Shown: positions 1-8,221, numbered from the stretch's first letter. The stretch is 41,273 nt of DNA from CAZJBS01 sp964544475 (GCA_964544475.1 CAZJBS010000027.1:1-41273), one strand, 5' to 3'. Notes: a model not told the origin generated them from the sequence alone. A program made the numbers and translations.

Positions 1-28
1 CTAGTCCAGCGGTTTCGGTTTGTTGCCA

Positions 29-65
29 GAGGCTGCCCGCCAAGTCCGGACAGCCTCTTTTTTTT
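29..65 (+). terminator. Intrinsic terminator of an upstream gene outside the window
   Basis: A 7-bp perfect stem (GAGGCTG at 29-35, CAGCCTC at 51-57) closes a 15-base loop and is followed by eight T residues at 58-65. It ends transcription of a plus-strand gene lying before the window. The EI24 gene begins only 17 bases later, so that gene either reads through this terminator or has a promoter inside or before it. Confidence 0.75.
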
Positions 66-81
66 CCAAAAGGCTCTCTCC

Positions 82-840
82 ATGATTTCAGATTTCCTGA
101 CCGGATTCAGATACATCTTCAGAGGATTCTCCTTCATCGCCGGTACACCGTTGTTGTGGAAATACATCATCCTCCCGCTGATCATCAATGGTGTCATTTT
201 TGGTTGCGGCTTCCTGGTTTTTCTATGGAAGCTACAGTCCATCATGGACCGTTATGTCGGCCGAGATGAGGTCTGGTCCTCTGTCCTGTACTATCTGGTA
301 GGATTTCTCATGCTTGTCATATTTGTGATTGCGGCATTCTATGTGTTCACTTTCGTCGGCAGCGTCATCGCGTCGCCTTTCAACGCCATGTTGTCAGAAA
401 AGATCGAAGAAACGTTGGCCGTCCAGGGCGAAACCAGGAAGGACGGATTTTTCAAATCGGCGGGCGGAGCCATCTGGATGGAATTCAAGAAGTGGCTCCT
501 GATGTTCGTCGGGTATCTGCCCTTTTTGTTATTCAGTATGATCCCGGTTCTCGGCCAGGTGATCGCAATTCCGCTGACCTTTGTTTATTCGGCCTTCGCC
601 ATGACTTTTCATTTTCTCGATTATACCATGGAACGCCATCAACGGAGCCTGCGGGAGCGATGCCGGCTGATCCTTTCGAGAAAGGCCATCTCATTCGGGT
701 TTGGATCCGCCTGCGTCTTGTTTGGAATTGTTCCTTTCATTAATTTGATCATAATACCCGTCTGCGTGACGGCCGGCGCGCTGATGTATCATACGACATT
801 ACATCCCGGCGACCAACCACCTTCCAAGGATACCCGATGA
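82..840 (+). CDS. EI24/CysZ-like integral membrane protein
   Basis: A 252-residue inner-membrane protein of the EI24 (etoposide-induced 2.4 / CysZ) family. CysZ is a sulfate permease in Proteobacteria, but many homologues have no proven substrate. The N-terminus (DFLTGFRYIFRGFSFI) and the long hydrophobic stretches near residues 28-48, 66-95, 135-168 and 198-228 follow the family layout, as does the SPFNAMLSEKIE segment near residue 98. The stop codon overlaps the start of hutH (ATGA at 837-840), so the two are translationally coupled. No other sulfur-assimilation gene lies nearby, so a sulfate role is not supported by context. The family call is fairly sure; the substrate is unknown. Confidence 0.75.
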   Translation: MISDFLTGFRYIFRGFSFIAGTPLLWKYIILPLIINGVIFGCGFLVFLWKLQSIMDRYVGRDEVWSSVLYYLVGFLMLVIFVIAAFYVFTFVGSVIASPFNAMLSEKIEETLAVQGETRKDGFFKSAGGAIWMEFKKWLLMFVGYLPFLLFSMIPVLGQVIAIPLTFVYSAFAMTFHFLDYTMERHQRSLRERCRLILSRKAISFGFGSACVLFGIVPFINLIIIPVCVTAGALMYHTTLHPGDQPPSKDTR

Positions 841-2351
841 ATCCAGTACTTATTGACGGCAACAGTCTCGATTTGGAGAAAATCGAAGATGCTTTGGAGA
901 GCGGTGCGGAATTGCGTCTGACGACGGCGGCCGCCGAGACGATCAGGAATTCCAGGGCGGTGATTGAGCATATCGTCAGGAGCGGCAACTTGGTCTATGG
1001 TGTCAATACGGGGTTTGGCAAATTCTCGGATGTCACCATTTCGGATGATCACATCGACCGGCTGCAGGAAAATCTCGTCGTTTCCCATGCAACGGGTGTC
1101 GGAGAGCCATTCGCGCCGCCCATAACTTCCGTGATGCTTATGCTGAAGGCCAATGGACTGGCCAAGGGTTACTCTGGCGCACGGCTGGAAGTCGTACAAA
1201 CTCTGTTGGATATGTACAACAACAGGGTGATCCCGGTCATACCTGAAAAAGGCTCCGTGGGCTCCAGCGGCGATCTGGCACCGTTGGCCCATCTGGCGCT
1301 GGTCATGATCGGGCGCGGTGAAGCCTGGCACCATGACCGCCGTCTTCCGGGAGAGCAGGCCATGCGGGAGGCCGGCCTCACACCGTTGCAACTCAAATCC
1401 AAGGAAGGCCTTGCCATTCTCAATGGAACCCAGACCATGACCGCCGTGGCCTGCATCAATGTGATCCGTGCCCTCAATCTCATCGAATGCGCCGACATTA
1501 TCGGCGCCATGTCTACGGAAGTACTGCTGTGCACCGATGCGGCCTTCGACGCACGGATTCATGAAGTCCGCCGGCAGGAAGGTCAGAAGGTCAGCGCAGA
1601 GAATCTCCGTACGCTTCTGGAAGGCAGTCCAATGATCAAGAGTCACGTGGACTGCGGTAAGGTCCAGGATGCGTATTCCGTCCGTTGCATGCCGCAGGTG
1701 CACGGCGCCAGCCGGGATACGGTGCAGTACGTCCGACAGATCGTCGAGCGGGAGATCAATGCGGCCACGGACAACCCGCTGGTATTCGCCGACCGTGGCG
1801 ATGTGGTGTCCGGAGGCAATTTTCACGGTCAGCCGGTGGCGCTCGTGATGGATTTCCTGGCCATTGCCATGGCTGAGATCGGCAATATTTCAGAACGTCG
1901 TATCGCGTGGATGATGGATGGCCATTTGAACGACGGATTGCCTGCGTTCCTGGCGAAAGACGGCGGTTTGAATTCCGGCTACATGATTGCCCAATACACG
2001 GCCGCCGCGCTGGTTTCGGAAAACAAATCGCTTTGCCATCCGGCCAGTGTGGATTCCATTCCGACGTCCGCGAATAAAGAAGACCACGTCAGTATGGGCA
2101 CGATCGGCGCCCGCCAGTGTCTCAAAGTGATCGAAAACGTCGAGACTATTCTGGCCATCGAATGGCTGTGTGCCGCACAGGCCGCGGATTTCAGATTGCC
2201 GGTCGCGCTGGCCCATCGTACCCGCCGCGCGTATGATGCGCTTCGGCGGGACGTGCCTCCGCTCGAAGTAGACCGCGTGACGTCCGTCGACATCAATGCG
2301 GCAACGGAATTGCTCCGACAAAAACAGTTGGTGAAGTCAGTGTGGGATTAG
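837..2351 (+). CDS. hutH: Histidine ammonia-lyase (HutH)
   Basis: Converts L-histidine to urocanate and ammonia, the first step of histidine breakdown. It is a 504-residue cytosolic enzyme of normal family length. Visible family marks are the catalytic tyrosine loop (YGVNTGFG, residues 54-61), SHATGVG (83-89), the MIO-loop region GSVGSSGDLAPL (139-150) and the active-site block SIPTSANKEDH. The triad that cyclises to the MIO cofactor is Ser143-Ser144-Gly145, whereas the family normally has Ala-Ser-Gly. A ribosome site AAGGA at 826-830 sits 6 bases before the ATG, and the start overlaps the EI24 stop. No hutU, hutI or formiminoglutamate genes are adjacent, so the rest of the pathway must lie elsewhere or be absent. 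The His-type residues argue against phenylalanine or tyrosine lyase. Confidence 0.93.
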   Translation: MNPVLIDGNSLDLEKIEDALESGAELRLTTAAAETIRNSRAVIEHIVRSGNLVYGVNTGFGKFSDVTISDDHIDRLQENLVVSHATGVGEPFAPPITSVMLMLKANGLAKGYSGARLEVVQTLLDMYNNRVIPVIPEKGSVGSSGDLAPLAHLALVMIGRGEAWHHDRRLPGEQAMREAGLTPLQLKSKEGLAILNGTQTMTAVACINVIRALNLIECADIIGAMSTEVLLCTDAAFDARIHEVRRQEGQKVSAENLRTLLEGSPMIKSHVDCGKVQDAYSVRCMPQVHGASRDTVQYVRQIVEREINAATDNPLVFADRGDVVSGGNFHGQPVALVMDFLAIAMAEIGNISERRIAWMMDGHLNDGLPAFLAKDGGLNSGYMIAQYTAAALVSENKSLCHPASVDSIPTSANKEDHVSMGTIGARQCLKVIENVETILAIEWLCAAQAADFRLPVALAHRTRRAYDALRRDVPPLEVDRVTSVDINAATELLRQKQLVKSVWD

Positions 2352-2359
2352 CGATGGCG

Positions 2360-3301
2360 CTACCAGTTCACGACGACGTGGTATAGGCCGAGAACCACTC
2401 CGGCCATGCGATTATAGTCCAATGTCTCTTTCGTATCAGTCGGTTCATGGTAGTGGGGGTTTCTCATGAATGCCGTATCTGTAATCATGACAGCCTGATA
2501 GCCGAATTTCCAGTAATTCAAATGATCTGAAAAATCCACGCCTTTGATAAAACCGGGTGCGCTGATGGATGATACGGGCAGGGAACCTGCCATTTCCATG
2601 AAGTCACGGACTCGTCCCACCGTACGCCCCTGCCCGAATTTCCCGACCACGGCAATGAAATTCCCCGTGGCCGGGTAAAACCAATCGAGGAAGAATATCG
2701 GATACGATTGGGATTCGGATTCATCCGAAAAGAAACCGATCATCTCGACGCTCATCATCAGGGCCACGTCGGCGTTTGAATCCGCGAGACGCTGAGCGTG
2801 CATAAAACTGCCCATGGATTCCGTTCGAAAAAAGGGTGGCTCTTCAAGAGCGTAGGCCACCAATTCCACGCGATGCGATAAGCCGGGTTTGTGTTCATTG
2901 AGCAGCGTGGCTAGTTCCAACAACCCCGCCACGCCACTCGCGTTGTCATCCGCGCCGGGTTGGTCACCGCATACGTCATAGTGAGCCCCAACGACAATTC
3001 GCGGCGCACCGGGCGGACCGAATTCGGCCATAATATTGTGGTAATCGTGGCCTTGGACAGAAAAAGACTGGCGACTGACGTCGCAATCCAGTTGCCGGAA
3101 CGTATTCTCGATAAACCGGGCCGCGCTGTCCATGGAGGCGGGATTCAGGTAATTCCGGTGCGGCACGATACCGGTCAATACGGTCACGTCGTGCTCCAGT
3201 CGTGCTTTCGATGGTACGATACCGGATGGGCTCTGAGCCGCCACATATGGCCATCCCAGAAGCATCATCAACATGCACCTATGAATCCTGCCAATCATCA
3301 T
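2360..3301 (-). CDS. Secreted M28-family zinc aminopeptidase
   Basis: A 313-residue peptidase of family M28, expected to be exported and to remove N-terminal residues from peptides. The first 22 residues form a signal peptide (short basic start, hydrophobic core, AAQ at the end). The di-zinc ligands typical of M28 are visible: His107 in GAHYD, Asp118/Asp119 in GADDNASG, the catalytic Glu153-Glu154 pair, Glu186, and His285 in NPHYHEPTDT. The gene converges on hutH with 8 bases between the stops. It lies downstream of the SPFH gene on the same strand with an 89-base gap that contains a hairpin, so it may be a distal operon member. The substrate is not known. Confidence 0.85.
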   Translation of the reverse strand: MMIGRIHRCMLMMLLGWPYVAAQSPSGIVPSKARLEHDVTVLTGIVPHRNYLNPASMDSAARFIENTFRQLDCDVSRQSFSVQGHDYHNIMAEFGPPGAPRIVVGAHYDVCGDQPGADDNASGVAGLLELATLLNEHKPGLSHRVELVAYALEEPPFFRTESMGSFMHAQRLADSNADVALMMSVEMIGFFSDESESQSYPIFFLDWFYPATGNFIAVVGKFGQGRTVGRVRDFMEMAGSLPVSSISAPGFIKGVDFSDHLNYWKFGYQAVMITDTAFMRNPHYHEPTDTKETLDYNRMAGVVLGLYHVVVNW

Positions 3302-3320
3302 GAAACCTGTCTAAATCATA

Positions 3321-3362
3321 GCGTCGTCGAACAATACGTACACCAATCCGTATTTGCGACGC
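3321..3362. other. Imperfect inverted repeat between SPFH and M28 genes
   Basis: GCGTCG (3321-3326) and AATACG (3333-3338) pair with CGTATT (3349-3354) and CGACGC (3357-3362). The arms are interrupted by an unequal internal loop (TCGAAC against TG) around a 10-base apical loop. There is no T-run after it on either strand, so it is not a standard terminator. It could be a processing signal or an operator between the two minus-strand genes, or chance. Confidence 0.35.
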
Positions 3363-3390
3363 CAATTCGCCCCGATCTCGCCGTGACAGA

Positions 3391-4317
3391 TCAGGACTGC
3401 GAAGAACCCTTTTGCTTTTCATTGACTTCACCGGACACAATCATCGCATCGCGAATCTGATCGGCCACGGCCGAGAGCCCGCCCGGAGAATGCGGAATAA
3501 GGATCGTGTTGGTTGTGGAATTTTCTCCCAACGACTGCAGCGTGTCAAAATACTGCGTCATCAGCACGAGCGTCATCACATCCTTGGCCGTCGAACCTTC
3601 AACGGCCTGCTGGAATTGTTCAACCGAATCGCGCAAGCCCTCGATGATGGCTTTGCGCTGGTCCGCAATGCCTTTGCCCTGCAGCGCTTTGCTCTGCGCT
3701 TCTGCCTCCGCCGCCTTGACCTTGAGAATACGTTCCGCTTCGCCCTTTTCGGTCGCGGCCATGCGCATGCGTGTCGCAGCGTTGATTTCGTTCATGGCTT
3801 CCTTGACTTTGTCGTCCGGATCGATATCCGTGACCAGCGCATTGAGAATGTCATACCCGAAGGCTCCCATGGTGGTGTGCAGTTCCGACTTCACGGCATC
3901 GGCTATTTCATCTTTCTTCTCAAACACGTCATCCAATTTCATCTTGGGCACGCGGGCGCGTACGAGATCAAAAATATACGATGTGACCTGCTGTTGTACG
4001 TTGGTGAGCCGGTAATAGGCGTCATACACCTTTTCTGCCACCACAAACATCTGAACGGATACTTTCAGATGAACGAAAACGTCGTCCGATGTTTTGGTTT
4101 CGACGACCACGTCCAATTGCTGGACCCGCATATTCATACGAGTCACGAGCTTGTCCATGATGGGCACCCGGACATGCAAGCCCGGCGGAACCAATCTTCT
4201 GAATTTTCCAAAGCGTTCAATCACACCAATGGTTTGCTGCTTGATGACAAAAAAAGCCGACAGAAGAAACAGGAATACGAGGAAACCGGCAATGGCAAAA
4301 CAAACTAGCGCTTCCAT
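3391..4317 (-). CDS. SPFH/stomatin-like membrane protein
   Basis: A 308-residue protein of the stomatin/prohibitin (SPFH) family, which forms membrane-bound oligomers that organise membrane domains or restrain proteases. One N-terminal membrane anchor (about residues 3-24) is followed by the SPFH domain (IGVIERFGKFRRLVPPGLH, then the region to about 200). An alanine/glutamate-rich coiled coil follows (about 175-225, KGEAERILKVKAAEAEAQSKA), and then a C-terminal oligomerisation tail. A ribosome site GGGAG sits 8 bases before the ATG. No NfeD-like partner gene is adjacent, which is the usual companion of the podin subgroup. It is divergent from the methyltransferase gene across a 117-base gap and precedes the M28 peptidase. 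Confidence 0.88.
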   Translation of the reverse strand: MEALVCFAIAGFLVFLFLLSAFFVIKQQTIGVIERFGKFRRLVPPGLHVRVPIMDKLVTRMNMRVQQLDVVVETKTSDDVFVHLKVSVQMFVVAEKVYDAYYRLTNVQQQVTSYIFDLVRARVPKMKLDDVFEKKDEIADAVKSELHTTMGAFGYDILNALVTDIDPDDKVKEAMNEINAATRMRMAATEKGEAERILKVKAAEAEAQSKALQGKGIADQRKAIIEGLRDSVEQFQQAVEGSTAKDVMTLVLMTQYFDTLQSLGENSTTNTILIPHSPGGLSAVADQIRDAMIVSGEVNEKQKGSSQS

Positions 4318-4434
4318 GATAATGCTCCCGATTTGGTGAATGGGAAATGTCCGAACAGCGAAGCAAAGTTAGAAAAAAGAATGGATATTAACTACACTAA
4401 TTTCTACTTTGACCGCGCTCAAAAAGGATCTGGC

Positions 4435-5331
4435 ATGATCGCTGATATCGCATTCGAACTCCAACCACGGACATCCGCGCCACTTCTTCAGGCCGGGCTT
4501 GCCTTATTCACCTGTCCGGAATGCGGTGGCGGGCAGTTGACCCTGTACCGGGATGAATCCCTGGATCTGCACGTGGTTTCTCACGCCGTCGTGGTTTGTG
4601 AAAACTGCAAAAAATGCTTCAATTACGAGCAAGGCATACTAATTCTTCATCCCGAACGTCCGGCTTTTCTCACGGTGGCCCAGCGGTCGAATTTTGTCTG
4701 GCCGGTGTTCACCTATTACCAGTCCTTATGGCGTTCGTGGTGTTTGTCGCTTTTCATGGCTCATCGATTTCCCAACGCGGACGAATCGGAGAAACTCATA
4801 CGTCTCATTGATTGGGATTCGCTGCCGGAAGACCCCGTCTTTGTCGATCTCGGCACCAGCCACGGATTCTATGCCACAACCATTGCCGGACATCTTCGTC
4901 AAATGAACAAACGGGGATTGGTCATTGCCTTTGATTTTTCACTGCCCATGTTAAAACAGGCCACTCAACGGGCGCAAGAAATGGGATTGGCGGACCGAAT
5001 CCTCTGGGTCTCGGCCGACGTGCAAAAGAATCCCCTGAAGCCGGCGGGGGTCGACCGGATTACGTGTGGCGGCGGACTCAATGAATACGGTCGGCCGGAT
5101 GTGGTTCTTCAGGAAGTCACACGCCTGTTGAACCATCGCGGCGCGTTTGTCGGCATGTTTCTGCAGCGGGGACCGGGACTGATCGGGTTGGTACAGGACC
5201 TCGTCCATCACGTTACCGGCCTGCGGTTTTTGTCGAAAACTCATTGGCACGATCATTTTGCAAAATCGGGTTTGCGTATCGTGTCCGATGAATGTAAGGG
5301 TATCGTGCGATTCACCGTGGCCCGGCGATGA
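4435..5331 (+). CDS. Zinc-ribbon class I SAM-dependent methyltransferase
   Basis: Predicted 298-residue methyltransferase with an N-terminal metal-binding segment resembling Trm112: CPEC near residue 26 and CENCKKC near residue 56 supply paired cysteines. The Rossmann part has VFVDLGTSHGFYA (motif I region), IAFDFSLPM and the later GGGLNEYGRPD. A longer reading frame opens at a TTG at 4333 and has an ATG at 4381. I chose ATG 4435 because AAGGA at 4424-4428 lies 6 bases ahead and the other starts have no ribosome site. The substrate is unknown; the fold resembles ubiquinone/menaquinone-type and small-molecule methyltransferases. The gene overlaps the next one by 4 bases (ATGA), so the two products are likely made together. 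Confidence 0.75.
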   Translation: MIADIAFELQPRTSAPLLQAGLALFTCPECGGGQLTLYRDESLDLHVVSHAVVVCENCKKCFNYEQGILILHPERPAFLTVAQRSNFVWPVFTYYQSLWRSWCLSLFMAHRFPNADESEKLIRLIDWDSLPEDPVFVDLGTSHGFYATTIAGHLRQMNKRGLVIAFDFSLPMLKQATQRAQEMGLADRILWVSADVQKNPLKPAGVDRITCGGGLNEYGRPDVVLQEVTRLLNHRGAFVGMFLQRGPGLIGLVQDLVHHVTGLRFLSKTHWHDHFAKSGLRIVSDECKGIVRFTVARR

Positions 5332-5675
5332 CATGGGAAATGAGGATGGCGCAGGAACTGGCGCTGGCGGAAAAAGCCCTGGAGGAAGGCAACGACGGCA
5401 AAGCCCGCGCATGCGCCAGAAGAGCCGCCGGTGTCGTTATTGCGCAGTATAACGTGACTTATCCGGAAAGAGAACTGAGGGGCTCAACCGCCATCGAGCG
5501 ACTGCGTTCGACCGCCGCCGACATCAAGCTTCCTGAATCCGTCCGCCAAGCCGCCCGTCGCCTGACAACCAATGTCAACCAAAGGCTCTCGGCTGAATTC
5601 ACACTGAACCCCGTTCTTGATGCCCGCATTCTGGTTGTGTATTTTTCAAAGGCCATCCAGGAGAAATCCTCCTGA
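5328..5675 (+). CDS. Small helical protein, possibly HEPN-like
   Basis: A 115-residue protein, almost entirely alpha-helical by composition, with the spacing AEKALEEGNDGKARACARRA near the N-terminus. This resembles HEPN-type helical bundles, in which a helix with regularly spaced alanines packs on a second helix. The RNase motif of catalytic HEPN proteins (R-x4-6-H) is not visible, so no nuclease activity is claimed. Its ATG overlaps the stop of the methyltransferase (ATGA), and the pair forms a two-gene unit that converges on the Ig-like lipoprotein gene. A partner or scaffold role for the methyltransferase is possible but is inference only. Confidence 0.55.
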   Translation: MTWEMRMAQELALAEKALEEGNDGKARACARRAAGVVIAQYNVTYPERELRGSTAIERLRSTAADIKLPESVRQAARRLTTNVNQRLSAEFTLNPVLDARILVVYFSKAIQEKSS

Positions 5676-5713
5676 CCCTACGGTCAAGACGTTGCAATCG
5701 AGTTTGCCCGGGG

Positions 5714-6379
5714 TTACTTGGATTTTTGAATGGTGCCCTCAATCGAAACAGAGATGGTCGATTCCGAAGAATAATTGATGACGCCCAGCTTGCGCCACGC
5801 CCGAATGGTAATGGTGCGCAGGCCATTTTCCTGGCTGATCGGCCATGACCAATTGAACGTTGTAGCGCCGATCCACCGATTCATAAGTGAATTTTCAATC
5901 AAGAGATGAATACTATCGGCCGGAGTCGCCGTGCCGCTAATCGTAACCGGTCCGCTGGTTGAGGCAATGTAGGCGCCATTAGATGGGCTCACGAATGTAA
6001 TGACAGGATTCGCCGTCTGGGTCACGGAGATGGCCACGCTTTTCGTCGCACTCTTTCCGGATTCATTCGTAACCCTCAATGTGACATCATAAGTGCCGGG
6101 GGTCGACGGGGCCTCCCAGTGTACAACTGGGCCGGTCAGGTCGGCGTCCATAAAATTCCCGGCTTCCTTGGTCCAGACATACGTCAAATCCTCACCCTGG
6201 GGGTCCCTCGCTTCGCCGGTGATGGTGGTTGTTTCGTTCACCGGTACACTGGATGGATTGGCCGTGACGCGATCAATGATGGGTCTCTCCGCGTCGTTGT
6301 CCTTGTCGGGACCCAGTTTGCAGGAAACGCCGAGGGCCAGCACAAGGCTGATCCATAGGGTGACAAATCGTGCGTTCAT
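5714..6379 (-). CDS. Ig-like/PKD-domain lipoprotein
   Basis: A 221-residue exported protein. The N-terminus is a short signal peptide ending LALGVSC, a slightly relaxed lipobox with Gly at -3, so Cys20 is probably lipidated. Residues about 35-120 form a PKD/Ig-like beta-sandwich (ITGEARDPQGEDLTYVWTKE, then GTYDVTLRVTN). Residues about 127-215 look like a second Ig-like domain (ITFVSPSNGAYIAS, VTISGTATP). Such domains bind ligands or act as spacers at the cell surface. It is the last gene of a three-gene minus-strand set after the thioredoxin-fold lipoprotein (12-base gap, GAGG ribosome site) and the CsgG-like protein. The exact function is unknown. Confidence 0.75.
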   Translation of the reverse strand: MNARFVTLWISLVLALGVSCKLGPDKDNDAERPIIDRVTANPSSVPVNETTTITGEARDPQGEDLTYVWTKEAGNFMDADLTGPVVHWEAPSTPGTYDVTLRVTNESGKSATKSVAISVTQTANPVITFVSPSNGAYIASTSGPVTISGTATPADSIHLLIENSLMNRWIGATTFNWSWPISQENGLRTITIRAWRKLGVINYSSESTISVSIEGTIQKSK

Positions 6380-6391
6380 ATCATGCCTCTT

Positions 6392-7174
6392 TCACAGTTC
6401 AGAAATGGCTGCCTGCAGTATGCGCTTGGAAGCGCCCTCTTTGATCAAAATAATAACACTAAGGTCGCCCACATTCATACCGGCCGGTATGTCCCACGTC
6501 TTCTGGGGCATCTCGTAAATTTCTCCGGCCAGGATTGTGGTGACCGTTTCTTTCGTAAGATGACGGCGAACCGTATACCGGAGGGAGTCTCCCAGAGACT
6601 GGACAATCATGTACTCCACTTCCAGATTAGAGATGTCACTGTCGCCAAACCGGACTATCCTGGCATCCATTTGCAGCGTGTTGCCGCTACGAACCACGTC
6701 CGGCTGGCAGTACAACTTCACTTTCTTCAAGGTGAGCGTGTCCAGTATCGTCTTGTAACGGGACCGGGCCACTTCCTTGGATGAAGCCCCCTGGATCCAA
6801 AGGTGCTTGCCATTGAAGAAGACATGAGGAAAACCTCGACTGACGGAAGCGGGCTTGTACTCGTTGTTGTACCGAAGCGTGTCGTCGGCCCTTGCCAGCG
6901 AGTCCCGGTTGGTCTCGTGCCATGGCGCCATGTGGTATTCGAGTATGATCAGCCGGTCCTCGTATTCGGCTTTTAGATCGTACAAGGCGCTCTGCGAATT
7001 CCAAACCACGGAAGGCGTTGTATTCAGATTCGTATATCGCACGACGAAATTCTCGGCCACGGCAATTTGTGTCGCTTCGGCTCTTGGGTTTTTGGGGTCA
7101 TACGCGTTGTCGTGGACCAGATCACCGCAGCCCGCAAGCGCGATGGCAGTCAGAAGCAGAATTGTCCGCACCAT
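6392..7174 (-). CDS. Omp28-like lipoprotein with a thioredoxin-type fold lacking CxxC
   Basis: Predicted 260-residue lipoprotein. The signal peptide ends LAGC, a good lipobox with Cys16 as the acceptor. The segment ENFVVRYTNLNTTPSVVWNS to RLIILEYHMAPWH, and the later GFPHVFFNGK (about 114-123, with the likely cis-proline), match a thioredoxin fold such as that in Omp28-related outer-membrane lipoproteins. The redox cysteine pair is absent, so it is unlikely to be an oxidoreductase. The frame is open further upstream. I chose ATG 7174 because AGGA (7184-7181) lies 6 bases before it and the longer forms would bury the signal peptide. That ribosome site overlaps the stop of the CsgG-like gene, so the two are coupled. 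The C-terminal half (about 135-255) looks like a beta-sandwich. Confidence 0.7.
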   Translation of the reverse strand: MVRTILLLTAIALAGCGDLVHDNAYDPKNPRAEATQIAVAENFVVRYTNLNTTPSVVWNSQSALYDLKAEYEDRLIILEYHMAPWHETNRDSLARADDTLRYNNEYKPASVSRGFPHVFFNGKHLWIQGASSKEVARSRYKTILDTLTLKKVKLYCQPDVVRSGNTLQMDARIVRFGDSDISNLEVEYMIVQSLGDSLRYTVRRHLTKETVTTILAGEIYEMPQKTWDIPAGMNVGDLSVIILIKEGASKRILQAAISEL

Positions 7175-7182
7175 AGCCATTC

Positions 7183-8040
7183 CTAAAATCTGAAGTTCAT
7201 TTGGATGCCGCCTTGCACGGATGACCCTTGCCACGTCATGGTTGGCAGAATGGAAACCGTCCCATCATCCGCGATCACTTCGAGTTTTGAAGCCCGGTTC
7301 TTGAGTAAACAGGTCACATACGCGGCCAACGAAACGGCCGTCAGGGAAGCGACGAAAACACTGCCCTTCTTCCAGCCATCGGCCTTCTTGTAAAGCGAAT
7401 TGATCTTGTTGAGATCGCGCGACGATTGATATTCGTCTTTTGTTTTCTTGGCCTGATTGAAGGCCACGCCGGTGAGTAGGCCAAGTGACACCGTTGAAAC
7501 AAAAAAAGGCATCACAGGGGCGCCTTTCAACGCTATCCTGGATAGACGGTGGCCTCCACCCGTCAAACCGAATCCAATGTTGGTGGCCAGAAGGCGGGCC
7601 GCCTCCGTACCGTTCTTGGCCGACGGCAGGATCGCCTTCTCGGCCAGGACTTTTCCTGACGACACCTGCATCACCGATACGTCAACCCTTATCTGATCGC
7701 CGACTTCCGTTACATCCCCGGTGATCACGTAGTCGGCTCCCAGCAAATCGCCGACTTTGGCCTGTTTGTCCTTGTCATCCGCCAGATCGCTCAGAACAAA
7801 ATCCTGCTCTTTGATGATGTCCTCGATCCGTTGTCTTTCGACGACGGTCATCGATTTCTTTTGGGCCAATTCCGTCTTGAGCAGGACCGGAAAGGACCTG
7901 GAAAATTCGTCCAGGTAGAATTTGCCGGAAGAGTTATTGAAATTCAGAACGGCGACAACCGGACCGGTGGCCTGGGCCATCAATGACGCATGAATGCAAA
8001 CAACGAGAGCGGGCCCGATAAACCATTTCCTGTTGAACAT
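7183..8040 (-). CDS. CsgG/FlgO-like exported protein
   Basis: A 285-residue exported protein. The signal peptide (about 1-24, ending LMAQA) is followed by a CsgG-like domain: VVAVLNFNNSSG, then LLKTELAQKKSMTVVERQRIEDIIKEQ, and LLGADYVITGDVTEVGDQIRVDVSVM (to about residue 145). CsgG forms the curli secretion pore, but many relatives only share the fold and sit in the periplasm. Two hydrophobic stretches follow (about 175-195 and 230-250), with a short C-terminal tail ending in Phe like an outer-membrane protein. I placed the start at ATG 8040 because the longer open frame (to 8163) would put 41 basic residues before the signal peptide. It leads the three-gene envelope set. Confidence 0.72.
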   Translation of the reverse strand: MFNRKWFIGPALVVCIHASLMAQATGPVVAVLNFNNSSGKFYLDEFSRSFPVLLKTELAQKKSMTVVERQRIEDIIKEQDFVLSDLADDKDKQAKVGDLLGADYVITGDVTEVGDQIRVDVSVMQVSSGKVLAEKAILPSAKNGTEAARLLATNIGFGLTGGGHRLSRIALKGAPVMPFFVSTVSLGLLTGVAFNQAKKTKDEYQSSRDLNKINSLYKKADGWKKGSVFVASLTAVSLAAYVTCLLKNRASKLEVIADDGTVSILPTMTWQGSSVQGGIQMNFRF

Positions 8041-8110
8041 AATTTTAGCAACCTTGATGCGGTTATTCAGAATGCTGATGAATGAACGAAAGCCAGCGCA
8101 GGTAAATCGT

Positions 8111-8139
8111 TTGCATTTATGGAGAGACCGGTTTATCTT
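8111..8139 (+). promoter_or_regulatory. Predicted sigma-70 promoter of the DUF4301 gene
   Basis: TTGCAT (8111-8116), 17-base spacer, TATCTT (8134-8139). The predicted start of transcription is near 8146, giving a leader of about 75 bases. It lies in the 181-base gap between the CsgG-like and DUF4301 genes. Confidence 0.45.
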
Positions 8140-8221
8140 GACGGCCACTTTCTCATATGCCAAACGAGTTCCTGGGCAAAAAATGCTTACAAGTTACTAA
8201 TTTATCAAGCAATTTCTCGGC

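Noticed and set aside
4333..4434. N-terminal extension of the methyltransferase from TTG 4333 or ATG 4381
   Set aside because: Neither has a ribosome site, while ATG 4435 has AAGGA at ideal distance.
5328..5675. Toxin-antitoxin HEPN/MNT pair
   Set aside because: The HEPN RNase motif is missing and the neighbour is a methyltransferase, not a nucleotidyltransferase.
7183..8040. Curli secretion operon
   Set aside because: Only a CsgG-like fold is present; no CsgA, CsgB, CsgE or CsgF neighbours.
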